This document shows positions 56,786 to 64,000 of a DNA stretch of 64,000 nt, in pieces (positions within the stretch are counted from its first letter, which is position 1; each line of letters starts with the position of its first letter). The DNA is taken from contig JACKMU010000001.1 of NCBI GenBank assembly GCA_024235215.1, positions 558,001-622,000 on the forward strand, read 5' to 3'. Source of the stretch: Chromatiaceae bacterium. GTDB taxonomy: Bacteria > Pseudomonadota > Gammaproteobacteria > Chromatiales > Chromatiaceae. The position numbers and the translations under genes were made by a program. The notes under the pieces were generated by a model that did no database searches, had not been told where the DNA came from, and was given only the letters and a program-made list of their open reading frames with translations.

Positions 56786-58516
56786 CTACTCACCAAATTG
56801 CAGGCGACACAGATCGGCATACTCACCCCCGTGCGCCAGCAACTCATCGTGACTGCCCTGCTCCACCACCTCTCCCTCGGAGATCACCAGTATCCGGTCA
56901 GCATGCTTGACCGTCGAGAGCCGGTGCGCGATCACCAGTGTCGTCCGGTTTTCGGTAAGCCGTTGCAGCGCCTGCTGTACCATGCGTTCGGACTCCGTAT
57001 CCAGCGCTGAAGTGGCCTCGTCCAGCAGCAACAACGGGGCATTTTTGATCAACGCGCGAGCGATTGAGAGGCGCTGCCTCTGGCCGCCGGAAAGACGTAC
57101 TCCATCTTCACCGATACGGGTCTCAAAGCGCTCAGGCAGGCGTTCAATGAAATCGTATGCAAACGCATCACGAGCCGCCCGCTCTATCTCTTCCCGGCTC
57201 ACTTCCCGACCCGCGCCATAAGCGATATTGGCGGCCACGGTATCATCGAACAGCACCGACTCCTGACCGACATAAGAGAGATTTCCGCGCAGGCTTTGCA
57301 GCGTCAGTTGCTGGATATCGACACCGTCCAGCAGGATACGGCCGCTGTGCGGCACATAGAAACGGGGTATCAGCGCGGCAATCGTGGTCTTGCCACCACC
57401 GGAACGTCCGACCAACGCAATGGTCTCTCCCGGCGCCGCATTCAGACTTATCCCCTTCAGCGTATCCGGTGATTTTCCGGGATAGCCGAACCAGACCTGC
57501 TGCATCTCCAAATGCCCCTCAACCCGATCCAGATGCAGCGAACCGGTATCCTCTTCCGGCGCCTGGTCGATCAGATCGAACAGACTTTCGGCGGCGGCGA
57601 GTCCCTTCTGCAGCGCATGATTGATGCTGGTGAGACGCTTGATCGGCGAGAAGATGAGCCCCACCGCCGCGATCAGAGAGACGAATCCACCGACCGTCAG
57701 CTCCCCCGCATAACTGTTGCTGATTCCTGCAGAGATCAACAGTGCCAGCATCACCGCAGCGGCAAGTTCAACCACTGGTACATGCACCGAGCCGGCAACC
57801 TCCGACTTCATGTTGTAGCGCCGTACCCAGTTGGCAACCTGCTTGAAACGCCGCCTTTCGTAAGCCTGTCCGGAGAAGACCTTGATCACCTTATGACCGC
57901 GTACCGCCTCCTCCAGCAGGTGGGTCATATCACCCATCGTGTTCTGCAGACTGCGGCTGAGGCGCCGCAACCGGCGCGCCACGAAGGTGATGATCAGGCC
58001 GATGATCGGCAGCAGCACGAACATGATCAGCGTCAGCAGCCAGCTCAGATAGAGCATGTAGACCAGCAGGCCGATGACGATAATGCTGTCCTTGACGATG
58101 ATGGTCAGCACATTGGTCGAAGCCTTGGCCACCTGATTTACGTTGAAGGTGACCCGGTTGATCAGGTTGCCGGTCGAATTGGCATCGAAAAAGGCGGTGG
58201 GCAGCATCAGGATGCGCTCGAACAGCTGCAGCCGCAGATCCATCACCACCTTGCCCGCGACCCACTCAAAGATGACGCTGCTGATAAAACTCATGCTGCC
58301 CCGGATGAGGAAGAGCACGATCAGCGCCACCGGCGTCCAGCGGATGAGTTGCGGATCCTTGTCAACGAAGGTTCCGTCCAGCATCGGTTTCAGCAACGCC
58401 GGAATGGCCGGCTCGGTGGCGGCGAGGATCGCCATGGCACCGATCGCCACCGCAAACTGCCGCCAGTAGGGTTTGACGTATGTGAGCAGACGGAAGTAGA
58501 GCTCCTTGCCGGTCAT
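56786..58516 (-). CDS. msbA: Lipid A/lipid flippase MsbA-type ABC transporter
   Basis: 576 residues from ATG 58516, which overlaps the hldE stop by 4 bp; the open frame upstream of it is antisense-like. An N-terminal six-helix exporter domain (about 1-320) is followed by an ATPase domain with Walker A ALVGRSGGGKTT, Q-loop SYVGQES, signature RLSGGQRQRLSIARAL and Walker B LLLLDEATSALD, then IAHRLSTV. Size and N-terminus (LYFRLLTYVKPYWRQF) fit MsbA, which flips core-lipid A across the inner membrane. Coupling to hldE supports an LPS role. Confidence 0.93.
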   Translation of the reverse strand: MTGKELYFRLLTYVKPYWRQFAVAIGAMAILAATEPAIPALLKPMLDGTFVDKDPQLIRWTPVALIVLFLIRGSMSFISSVIFEWVAGKVVMDLRLQLFERILMLPTAFFDANSTGNLINRVTFNVNQVAKASTNVLTIIVKDSIIVIGLLVYMLYLSWLLTLIMFVLLPIIGLIITFVARRLRRLSRSLQNTMGDMTHLLEEAVRGHKVIKVFSGQAYERRRFKQVANWVRRYNMKSEVAGSVHVPVVELAAAVMLALLISAGISNSYAGELTVGGFVSLIAAVGLIFSPIKRLTSINHALQKGLAAAESLFDLIDQAPEEDTGSLHLDRVEGHLEMQQVWFGYPGKSPDTLKGISLNAAPGETIALVGRSGGGKTTIAALIPRFYVPHSGRILLDGVDIQQLTLQSLRGNLSYVGQESVLFDDTVAANIAYGAGREVSREEIERAARDAFAYDFIERLPERFETRIGEDGVRLSGGQRQRLSIARALIKNAPLLLLDEATSALDTESERMVQQALQRLTENRTTLVIAHRLSTVKHADRILVISEGEVVEQGSHDELLAHGGEYADLCRLQFGE

Positions 58517-59946
58517 TCGCCTTCCTGCCCGGCACGAATGCTCTGCACTATCCGGCTGGTGGATTGGCCATCCAGATAGGAGAGGACCCGTACCTCGCCG
58601 CCGTTCGCCGTGACGCACGCATAACCGGCAATCTGATCCGGACGATAGTCTCCCCCTTTGACCAGCAGATCCGGTTTGACGTCGCAGATGAGACGCTCGG
58701 GGGTATCCTCGGAGAAAGGAACTACCCAATCCACCGAAGCCAGTCCCGCCAGTACCGCCATGCGCTGCCGCAGCGCATTGATCGGGCGGCCCTCCCCTTT
58801 CAGTCGGCGCACCGAGTCGTCATCATTGACCGCCACCAACAAGCGATCGCCGAGACTGCGTGCCTCCTGCAGGTAGGCGACATGCCCCTCATGCAGGATA
58901 TCGAAACAACCATTGGTCATCACGATACGTTCGCCGCAGCTTCTCGCCTCCTCCAGCAGCACCCGCAGCTGCTCCCGGTTTATCACCGGGCTCCAACTCT
59001 CCTGTCGGCGCAGCAGACGACGCAATTCGGCGGGAGTGACACTGCCTGCGCCTAGCTTCGCCACCACCACGCCAGCAGCCAGATTGGCCAATCCGGCCGC
59101 ATCCACCAGTGCCATGCCCGTTGTAATCGCGGCGGCCAGCACCGCAATGACGGTATCTCCCGCCCCGGTCACATCGAACACTTCACGCGCGTGGGTCGGC
59201 AGGTGCACCGCTTGCTCGTCATGGGACAACAACAGCATGCCGCGCTCACCCAGGGTGATGAGCAGCGCATCCAGCTGCAACCGGTCGCGCAGTTGCTCGC
59301 CGCGCTCCACCAATACCCGATCCGATGCACAGTGCCCGACGACCGCTTCGAACTCGGCTAAATTAGGTGTCAACAACGTAGCCCCCGAGTAACGCTCGAA
59401 ATCCTGCCCCTTGGGATCGATCAGCACGGGTATTCCGGCAGCGCGGGCGGCTTTGATCAGTGGCTGAGGATGCTGCAACGTCCCTTTGGCATAGTCCGAC
59501 AGCAGCAGCACCTGGCATCCGGATAGGCGCTCCAGACAGCGCGCCTCCAGTGCCGAGAGATCGACCGCGCCGAAGTTCTGCTCGAAATCGAGCCGTATCA
59601 ACTGCTGATGACGACTGATCACCCGCAGCTTGGTGATCGTTGGAACCGCTCCCACCCGTTGCAGCAGCGACTCGATGCCGTGCTGACCCAGCGTTCTCTC
59701 CAGGATGACACCTGCTTCGTCTCCACCGACTGCGCCGGCCAGCGCGACCCGGCTCCCCAGGGTGGCGAGATTGAACGCCACATTGGCCGCACCGCCAGGC
59801 CGCTCTTCGATCTGGTCGACACGCACCACCGGCACGGGCGCCTCCGGTGAGATTCTTGCCGTTGCCCCCTGCCAGTAGCGATCCAGCATGACATCGCCCA
59901 CGACAAGCACGTGCCCTTGGGAAAAATCCGGAAGTTGGATCTGCAT
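58513..59946 (-). CDS. hldE: Bifunctional heptose kinase/adenylyltransferase HldE
   Basis: 477 residues from ATG 59946 (MQIQLPDFSQGHVLVVGDVM), the usual HldE length; the frame upstream is not conserved. The N-terminal ribokinase-like domain (about 1-320) has RPGGAANVAFNLA and the catalytic DVTGAGDTVIAVLAAA. The C-terminal nucleotidyltransferase has VMTNGCFDILHEGHVAYLQ with the HxGH motif and VNDDDSVRRLKGEGRP. It makes ADP-heptose precursors for the LPS inner core and is coupled to msbA. Confidence 0.97.
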   Translation of the reverse strand: MQIQLPDFSQGHVLVVGDVMLDRYWQGATARISPEAPVPVVRVDQIEERPGGAANVAFNLATLGSRVALAGAVGGDEAGVILERTLGQHGIESLLQRVGAVPTITKLRVISRHQQLIRLDFEQNFGAVDLSALEARCLERLSGCQVLLLSDYAKGTLQHPQPLIKAARAAGIPVLIDPKGQDFERYSGATLLTPNLAEFEAVVGHCASDRVLVERGEQLRDRLQLDALLITLGERGMLLLSHDEQAVHLPTHAREVFDVTGAGDTVIAVLAAAITTGMALVDAAGLANLAAGVVVAKLGAGSVTPAELRRLLRRQESWSPVINREQLRVLLEEARSCGERIVMTNGCFDILHEGHVAYLQEARSLGDRLLVAVNDDDSVRRLKGEGRPINALRQRMAVLAGLASVDWVVPFSEDTPERLICDVKPDLLVKGGDYRPDQIAGYACVTANGGEVRVLSYLDGQSTSRIVQSIRAGQEGE

Positions 59947-60042
59947 CGGTTTCGGGGAACCACCTGGCCGGTAAACCGCATATAATAGGTTTTTCCCCGC
60001 GCCGGGGACAAGCCGCAACGCGGAAAATAGAACCGATCGATC

Positions 60043-60954
60043 ATGGCCGACAGCGCCCGTTTCACCCGCTTCTCACCTCGAACCTGGCCCACCTGGTTAC
60101 TGCTGGCCCTACTCTGGTTGGTCAGCAAACTCGCCTCCTACCGCGTCGCGCTGGGGATCGGCCGTCAACTCGGCCGGATCGGTTACCGTGTGGCCGCGAG
60201 GCGCAGGCATATCACCGAGGTCAACATCTCACTCTGCTTCCCCAATCTCACCCCCGCGGAGCAGAGCGAACTGGTCAGGCAACATTTCGAGTCGATCGGT
60301 ATCGGTCTGCTGATGCTGGGGTTCAGCTGGTGGGCCAGTGATAAGAAGCTGCAACCCCTCTCTCATGTCACTGGACTGGAACACCTGGATCGCAGCTTAC
60401 AACAGGGGAAAGGTGTGCTGATGCTGGGTATGCACTTCATCGACCTGGATCTGGTCGGCCGTATTCTGCGGCGTCACCACCCCTTTGCGGTAGTCTACCG
60501 GAAACATGAGAACCCGGTGATCGAATACGCGTTCAGCCACTACCGCACCAAGCACTTCTCCCGGGCGATTCCCAGAGAGGATGTGCGCGCGGTGCTGCGT
60601 GCACTCAAACAGAATCAGATCGTCTGGATCGCCCCTGACCAGGCGATGCGCGGGAAACACTCCCTGCTGGCACCCTTCTTCGGCGTGCCGGCTGCCACCA
60701 CGACCATCATCTCCAGAATCGCGCGGCTCAGTGGCGCACCGGTGCTGCTCGGATTCGGTTATCGCCTGCCTGGGAATCAGGGCTATCTGTTCGAGGCACA
60801 ACCGCCGTTGCAGGAATTTCCCGGAGAGTCGGTGGAGAGCGACACCGCGCGAGTCAATCTGGAGATCGAAAAGGCGGCGCGCATCGCCCCGGAGCAGTAC
60901 CTCTGGTCCCACCGCCGCTTCAAGCGGCGGCGCGGATTACCTAATCCTTATTGA
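60043..60954 (+). CDS. lpxL: Lipid A biosynthesis acyltransferase (LpxL/HtrB family)
   Basis: 303 residues. One N-terminal membrane helix (WPTWLLLALLWLVSKLASY) precedes the acyltransferase domain. The HX4D catalytic motif is GMHFIDLD (about 138), and IAPDQAMRGKHSLLAPFFG and the Arg-rich end SHRRFKRR match LpxL. It adds a secondary acyl chain to Kdo2-lipid IVA. Whether it prefers laurate, myristate or another chain cannot be told. It is divergent from hldE, and its last 14 bp overlap the convergent glycosyltransferase gene. Confidence 0.92.
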   Translation: MADSARFTRFSPRTWPTWLLLALLWLVSKLASYRVALGIGRQLGRIGYRVAARRRHITEVNISLCFPNLTPAEQSELVRQHFESIGIGLLMLGFSWWASDKKLQPLSHVTGLEHLDRSLQQGKGVLMLGMHFIDLDLVGRILRRHHPFAVVYRKHENPVIEYAFSHYRTKHFSRAIPREDVRAVLRALKQNQIVWIAPDQAMRGKHSLLAPFFGVPAATTTIISRIARLSGAPVLLGFGYRLPGNQGYLFEAQPPLQEFPGESVESDTARVNLEIEKAARIAPEQYLWSHRRFKRRRGLPNPY

Positions 60955-62029
60955 GGAGCGTCTGGTAGAGCGCCAGATTACCCTCCACCATCCCCGCAAC
61001 CGAGAACTCCCGCTGCATCAGCTCCCGTCCGGCATCCCCCAGGCGCCGCGCCAACGCGCGATCCTGCAACAGCCGATCGAGCGCGTCCACCAGCGCCTCT
61101 GGCTGACCCGGGGGCACCAGCAGGCCATTGACACCATCCCGCACCGCCTCCGGTATCCCGCCGGTATGGCTGGCGACGATCGGCACGCCAGCGCTGGCGG
61201 CCTGCAGCAGCGCCACACCCAGCCCCTCGATCAGCGCCGGATGCACCAACAGCTCGAGACAGGGAAACAGCTTGGCAAGGTCGTCGCGGAATCCTGCCAA
61301 TGTCACCCGCTGCGCCAGGCCGAGCGACTCGATCAGCCTGCCCAGCTCCGCTTCCAACGGACCTTTGCCGAACAACAGCAGATGCAGTTCAGGATGCAGC
61401 TCCACCAACCGCACCATCGCCTGCAGCAGAAACCGGTGCCCTTTGCGCGGAATCAGCTGCGCCACGACGCCGATTGCCCGGGCTTCCGGCTCCAAGCCGA
61501 ACTCGTGAAGAAACCAGTCACGGTCACAATCTCTGGTGTAGTTGGCCGCCTCGACCGCGCTGCGCACGCAGCTCAGCTTCTCCGCGGGAACCCCCTGTCG
61601 CAGCAGCACCTGACGAATCCCCTCGGAGATGGTGATCACCCCCCTGTACAGCCGATATTTGGCTCCCACCAACCATCGAGATTCCGGATTGTCGACACGA
61701 CGCGTCAACAGCGCTGGCACCCCGGCCAGCCGGGCGGCAACCCCGCCAAGAAGATCGGCGCCCCGGCGGCTGTGCAGATGCACCAGGTCGGGGCTTTCCC
61801 GTCGTATGATCCGGTACAACCGAAGAATCACACCCAGATCCAGATCCCCCGCCATGCGGATATACTCCACCCGGGCCGTCCCGCTGCCTGCCTTTGCCCC
61901 CACCGCACTGCCGGTTGGCACCACCAGCAGATTCTCCACACCCCGTTCCGCCAGACCTTCCAGCAGATAGAGCACCTGGCGCGCACCGCCGTAGAGGTGC
62001 ATCCCCGCTTCCACATGGAGTATTTTCAT
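60941..62029 (-). CDS. GT4 glycosyltransferase, probable LPS core
   Basis: 362 residues from ATG 62029 (MKILHVEAGMHLYGGARQVL). A GT-B enzyme: the glycine-rich acceptor loop is HLYGGARQVLYLLEGL, and GVVAQLIPRKGHRFLL with HPALIEGLGVALLQAASAGV forms the donor site with the EX7E motif. The neighbours hldE, msbA and lpxL suggest LPS core assembly. Donor sugar is unknown. The 3' end overlaps the lpxL-like gene by 14 bp, tail to tail. Confidence 0.9.
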   Translation of the reverse strand: MKILHVEAGMHLYGGARQVLYLLEGLAERGVENLLVVPTGSAVGAKAGSGTARVEYIRMAGDLDLGVILRLYRIIRRESPDLVHLHSRRGADLLGGVAARLAGVPALLTRRVDNPESRWLVGAKYRLYRGVITISEGIRQVLLRQGVPAEKLSCVRSAVEAANYTRDCDRDWFLHEFGLEPEARAIGVVAQLIPRKGHRFLLQAMVRLVELHPELHLLLFGKGPLEAELGRLIESLGLAQRVTLAGFRDDLAKLFPCLELLVHPALIEGLGVALLQAASAGVPIVASHTGGIPEAVRDGVNGLLVPPGQPEALVDALDRLLQDRALARRLGDAGRELMQREFSVAGMVEGNLALYQTLLNKD

Positions 62030-62217
62030 TGCGCTATTTTCAGTCGGTTCTCTTGGTCTCTGAGCGGGAACAAAGCCAGCGAGCAGTGCTGCCTGCCACG
62101 GGTCCACCGTCTGGGCAGTCCTGTATGCGGCCGATTGTTCAACAGCTGATCCGGTTTGTTATTATCGGTCCCCGTCGCAACCAACCGCGCTCATGGCTGG
62201 CTGAAAATTTTATCCCA

Positions 62218-63354
62218 ATGCATAGTGATTCCGAACCCCCCGACATTGCAGTGCTCGCCTCTTTTTCCGGTGAAGGGGGCGTCGAGCGCATGTTGCTGAA
62301 TCTGGTGAACGCGTTTGCCGCACGCGGTTATCTGGTGGATCTGTTGTTGATCAGAGCGGACAGCAAACATCTCGATGAGATCCATCCGCAGGTGCGCCGG
62401 CTCGATCTCGGACGTCGCCACACCGGTACCAGCCTGCTTCCGCTGACAGCCTATCTGCAACAACGGAAGCCGGCACGACTGCTGGTGGCCAAAGACAGGG
62501 CCGGTCGACTGGCGGTCAAAGCACGCCGCCTGGCCGGGGTGGAGACCCGTCTGGTGGTCCGACTCGGCACCAATCTGTCAGCCGCGCTGAGCAACCGGAA
62601 CGCATTCCGGAGATGGCTGCGGCTGCGCCCCATACGCCGGCTCTACCCGAGCATAGACCGGATCATCGCCGTCTCGAACGGGGTGGCCGAAGATACCTGG
62701 AAGCTCTCCGGCGTGGCGCGTGACAAGATCAGCGTGGTGAGAAACCCGGTGATCACACCGCGCCTGATGCAGCTCGCTGCTGAGCCCGTTGCCCACCCCT
62801 GGCTGCAGCAGAAGCGCTGCCCGCTGATCATCGCTGCCGGCAGGCTGACCCGGCAGAAGGATTTTGTCACCCTGATCCGCGCGTTCGCCCTGTTGAGCAG
62901 AAGCCGGGAGGCCCGGTTGATCATTCTGGGTGAGGGCGAACAGCGCCAGCTGTTGCTGCAGCTGGTGGAGCAGCTGCAGCTCGGCGGCAAAGTGGATCTC
63001 CCCGGTTTTGCTCCCAATCCCTACGCCTACATGGCTGCGGCGGATCTGTTCGTGCTCTCGAGCCGATGGGAGGGCTCCCCCAACGTACTCACCGAGGCGA
63101 TGGCACTGGACCGACCGGTGGTCGCCACCGACTGCCCAAGTGGTCCGAACGAGCTCCTGGATGGAGGTCGGATCGCCCCGCTGGTGCCGATGGGCAATCC
63201 CGAGGCGCTCGCTGCCGCGATGGCGCAGATGCTGCAACGTCCACCCCCATCCGGGGCGATGCGGGCTGCGGTGCAGGAGTACGAGCTGGAGCGCAGCGCC
63301 TCCAGCTATCTGGAGCTGCTCGGCCTGCCACCCTGGAAGCGTCGCGCTCTCTGA
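62218..63354 (+). CDS. GT4 glycosyltransferase, probable LPS core
   Basis: 378 residues from ATG 62218 (MHSDSEPPDIAVLASFSGEG); the open frame upstream is antisense to the neighbouring gene. FSGEGGVERMLLNLVNAFAA is the glycine-rich loop, IIAAGRLTRQKDFVTLIRAF starts the C-terminal domain, and LSSRWEGSPNVLTEAMALDR carries the EX7E donor motif. NPYAYMAAADLFVLSS is typical of WaaG/PglH-like GT4 enzymes. It is divergent from the other GT4 gene and converges on the heptosyltransferase. Confidence 0.9.
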   Translation: MHSDSEPPDIAVLASFSGEGGVERMLLNLVNAFAARGYLVDLLLIRADSKHLDEIHPQVRRLDLGRRHTGTSLLPLTAYLQQRKPARLLVAKDRAGRLAVKARRLAGVETRLVVRLGTNLSAALSNRNAFRRWLRLRPIRRLYPSIDRIIAVSNGVAEDTWKLSGVARDKISVVRNPVITPRLMQLAAEPVAHPWLQQKRCPLIIAAGRLTRQKDFVTLIRAFALLSRSREARLIILGEGEQRQLLLQLVEQLQLGGKVDLPGFAPNPYAYMAAADLFVLSSRWEGSPNVLTEAMALDRPVVATDCPSGPNELLDGGRIAPLVPMGNPEALAAAMAQMLQRPPPSGAMRAAVQEYELERSASSYLELLGLPPWKRRAL

Positions 63355-63511
63355 CATTTTCGCGCTGGGTAGCAGATCGGACACCATGCTATCGGATCCC
63401 TACGCATGAATCGGGCAGAAATCTTCACCAATCCACTTACCGCAACGGGCTGAATCGAGAGACCAGGCGCCGGAGTCGCCAGGCCGGCCGCACAGAATCA
63501 GAAAACCTCCA

Positions 63512-64000
63512 TCAAATAACGTGGGTTACCTGCAAAGCGCTGGCAACCACCTCTTCGACACTGATCTCCGCCATACAGCTGAATGCGCCGTGGCAGGTCG
63601 GTGAACGGCGGCAGGGTGAGCACTCCAGCTTGTGGTAGAGCACCAGCGCGTTTGTGCGCGTGGTCTCCAGGTAGGGGCAGGTAGAGCCGAACAGCGCCAC
63701 CGTGGGGGTGGCAAAAGCGAGACCCATATGGGTCAGCCCGGTATCCACGCCGATCAACAGTTGCGCCTGGCTGATCAGCGCGGCAGCCTCGGTCAAACCG
63801 GTTTTTCCGGTCAAATTGATGACCGCTCGGTCCAGCGCCGAACAGATCCGCTCGGAAGCCTCCCGATCACCGGGACCGCCGAGCACCACCAGCGGCAGCG
63901 CAAATTGCTGCTGCAGGCGCGCGATCAGTGCTGACCAGCGCTGCTCAAACCAGTGTTTTTGTGGGCGGGTGGTGAACGGGCACAGCACCAGATAGCCGGC
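63512..64000 (-). CDS. GT9 heptosyltransferase, N-terminus beyond window
   Basis: The C-terminal 162 codons lie in the window and the frame is open at the right edge. LCPFTTRPQKHWFEQRWSAL, LVVLGGPGDREASERI and LIGVDTGLTHMGLAFATPTV with ALFGSTCPYLETT are the donor-binding signature of the WaaC/WaaF/RfaQ family, which adds heptose to the LPS inner core. A Cys-rich end segment (LECSPCRRSPTCHGAFSCM) is typical of some heptosyltransferases I/II. This agrees with hldE nearby. Which heptose position it serves cannot be told. Confidence 0.92.
   Translation of the reverse strand, partial: AGYLVLCPFTTRPQKHWFEQRWSALIARLQQQFALPLVVLGGPGDREASERICSALDRAVINLTGKTGLTEAAALISQAQLLIGVDTGLTHMGLAFATPTVALFGSTCPYLETTRTNALVLYHKLECSPCRRSPTCHGAFSCMAEISVEEVVASALQVTHVI

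Noticed and set aside
60581..62149. Plus-strand 522-codon frame over the GT4 gene
   Set aside because: It is antisense to a GT4 enzyme with good motifs, and its translation is rich in His/Gln/Arg with no domain.

Overview
The window looks like chromosomal DNA of a gammaproteobacterium, probably a Chromatiales-like or sulfur-oxidising relative. The evidence is the rpsU-yqeY-dnaG-rpoD macromolecular-synthesis block beside a divergent tsaD, the plsY/folB/folK neighbourhood, and the LPS genes hldE, msbA and lpxL. The species cannot be fixed from sequence alone. No insertion sequence, integrase or CRISPR array was seen.

Layout. (1) 1-15107, minus strand: two giant secreted or surface proteins. 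An FG-GAP/Ig-like/Rhs-YD repeat protein is followed 24 bp later by a PKD-rich protein of at least 2,977 residues that runs off the left edge. (2) 15108-16822: a small lipoprotein gene, an intrinsic terminator, a tRNA-Ile2(CAU) gene, and a 133-bp tandem repeat array in the tRNA leader. Each repeat carries a copy of the 5' end of the tRNA. (3) 16823-25198: housekeeping genes rpoD, dnaG, yqeY, rpsU, tsaD, plsY, folB, folK and a pteridine-reductase-like SDR. (4) 25380-38010, minus strand: an ABC-transporter-dependent capsule operon. In transcription order it holds a lipoprotein, a KpsD-like exporter, kpsM, kpsT, a KpsE-like protein, a glycosyltransferase, a sulfotransferase-like/coiled-coil protein, a GT2 glycosyltransferase and a FkbM-type methyltransferase with a very long repetitive coiled coil. 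(5) 38593-51496: a cluster matching in content the rkp-1 K-antigen region of Sinorhizobium meliloti: a multidomain fatty-acid/polyketide synthase (RkpA-like), an alpha-oxoamine synthase (RkpG-like), an LTA-synthase-like membrane enzyme (RkpI-like), an SDR (RkpH-like) and a KpsS/RkpJ-like Kdo transferase. (6) 51607-56655: sugar-nucleotide genes (DegT aminotransferase, wbpP-type epimerase, ugd) with a beta-CASP nuclease between them. (7) 56786-64000: LPS genes msbA, hldE, an lpxL-like acyltransferase, two GT4 glycosyltransferases and a partial heptosyltransferase.

How it fits together. Regions 4-6 read as one capsule locus. Sugar nucleotides come from Ugd, WbpP and the aminotransferase, and the glycosyltransferases build the polymer. 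KpsM/T/E/D export it. The rkp-like genes plausibly make a dedicated lipid: RkpA builds an acyl chain, RkpG condenses it with an amino acid, RkpH reduces the ketone, and RkpI adds a head group. The product would be a sphingoid-like anchor or acyl modification for the capsule. The methyltransferase/coiled-coil protein has the architecture of a WbdD-type chain-length ruler, and six near-identical 126-bp repeats encode part of its coiled coil. These two ideas, lipid anchor and expandable ruler, are the most interesting in the window, and both are inference from domain content and gene context.
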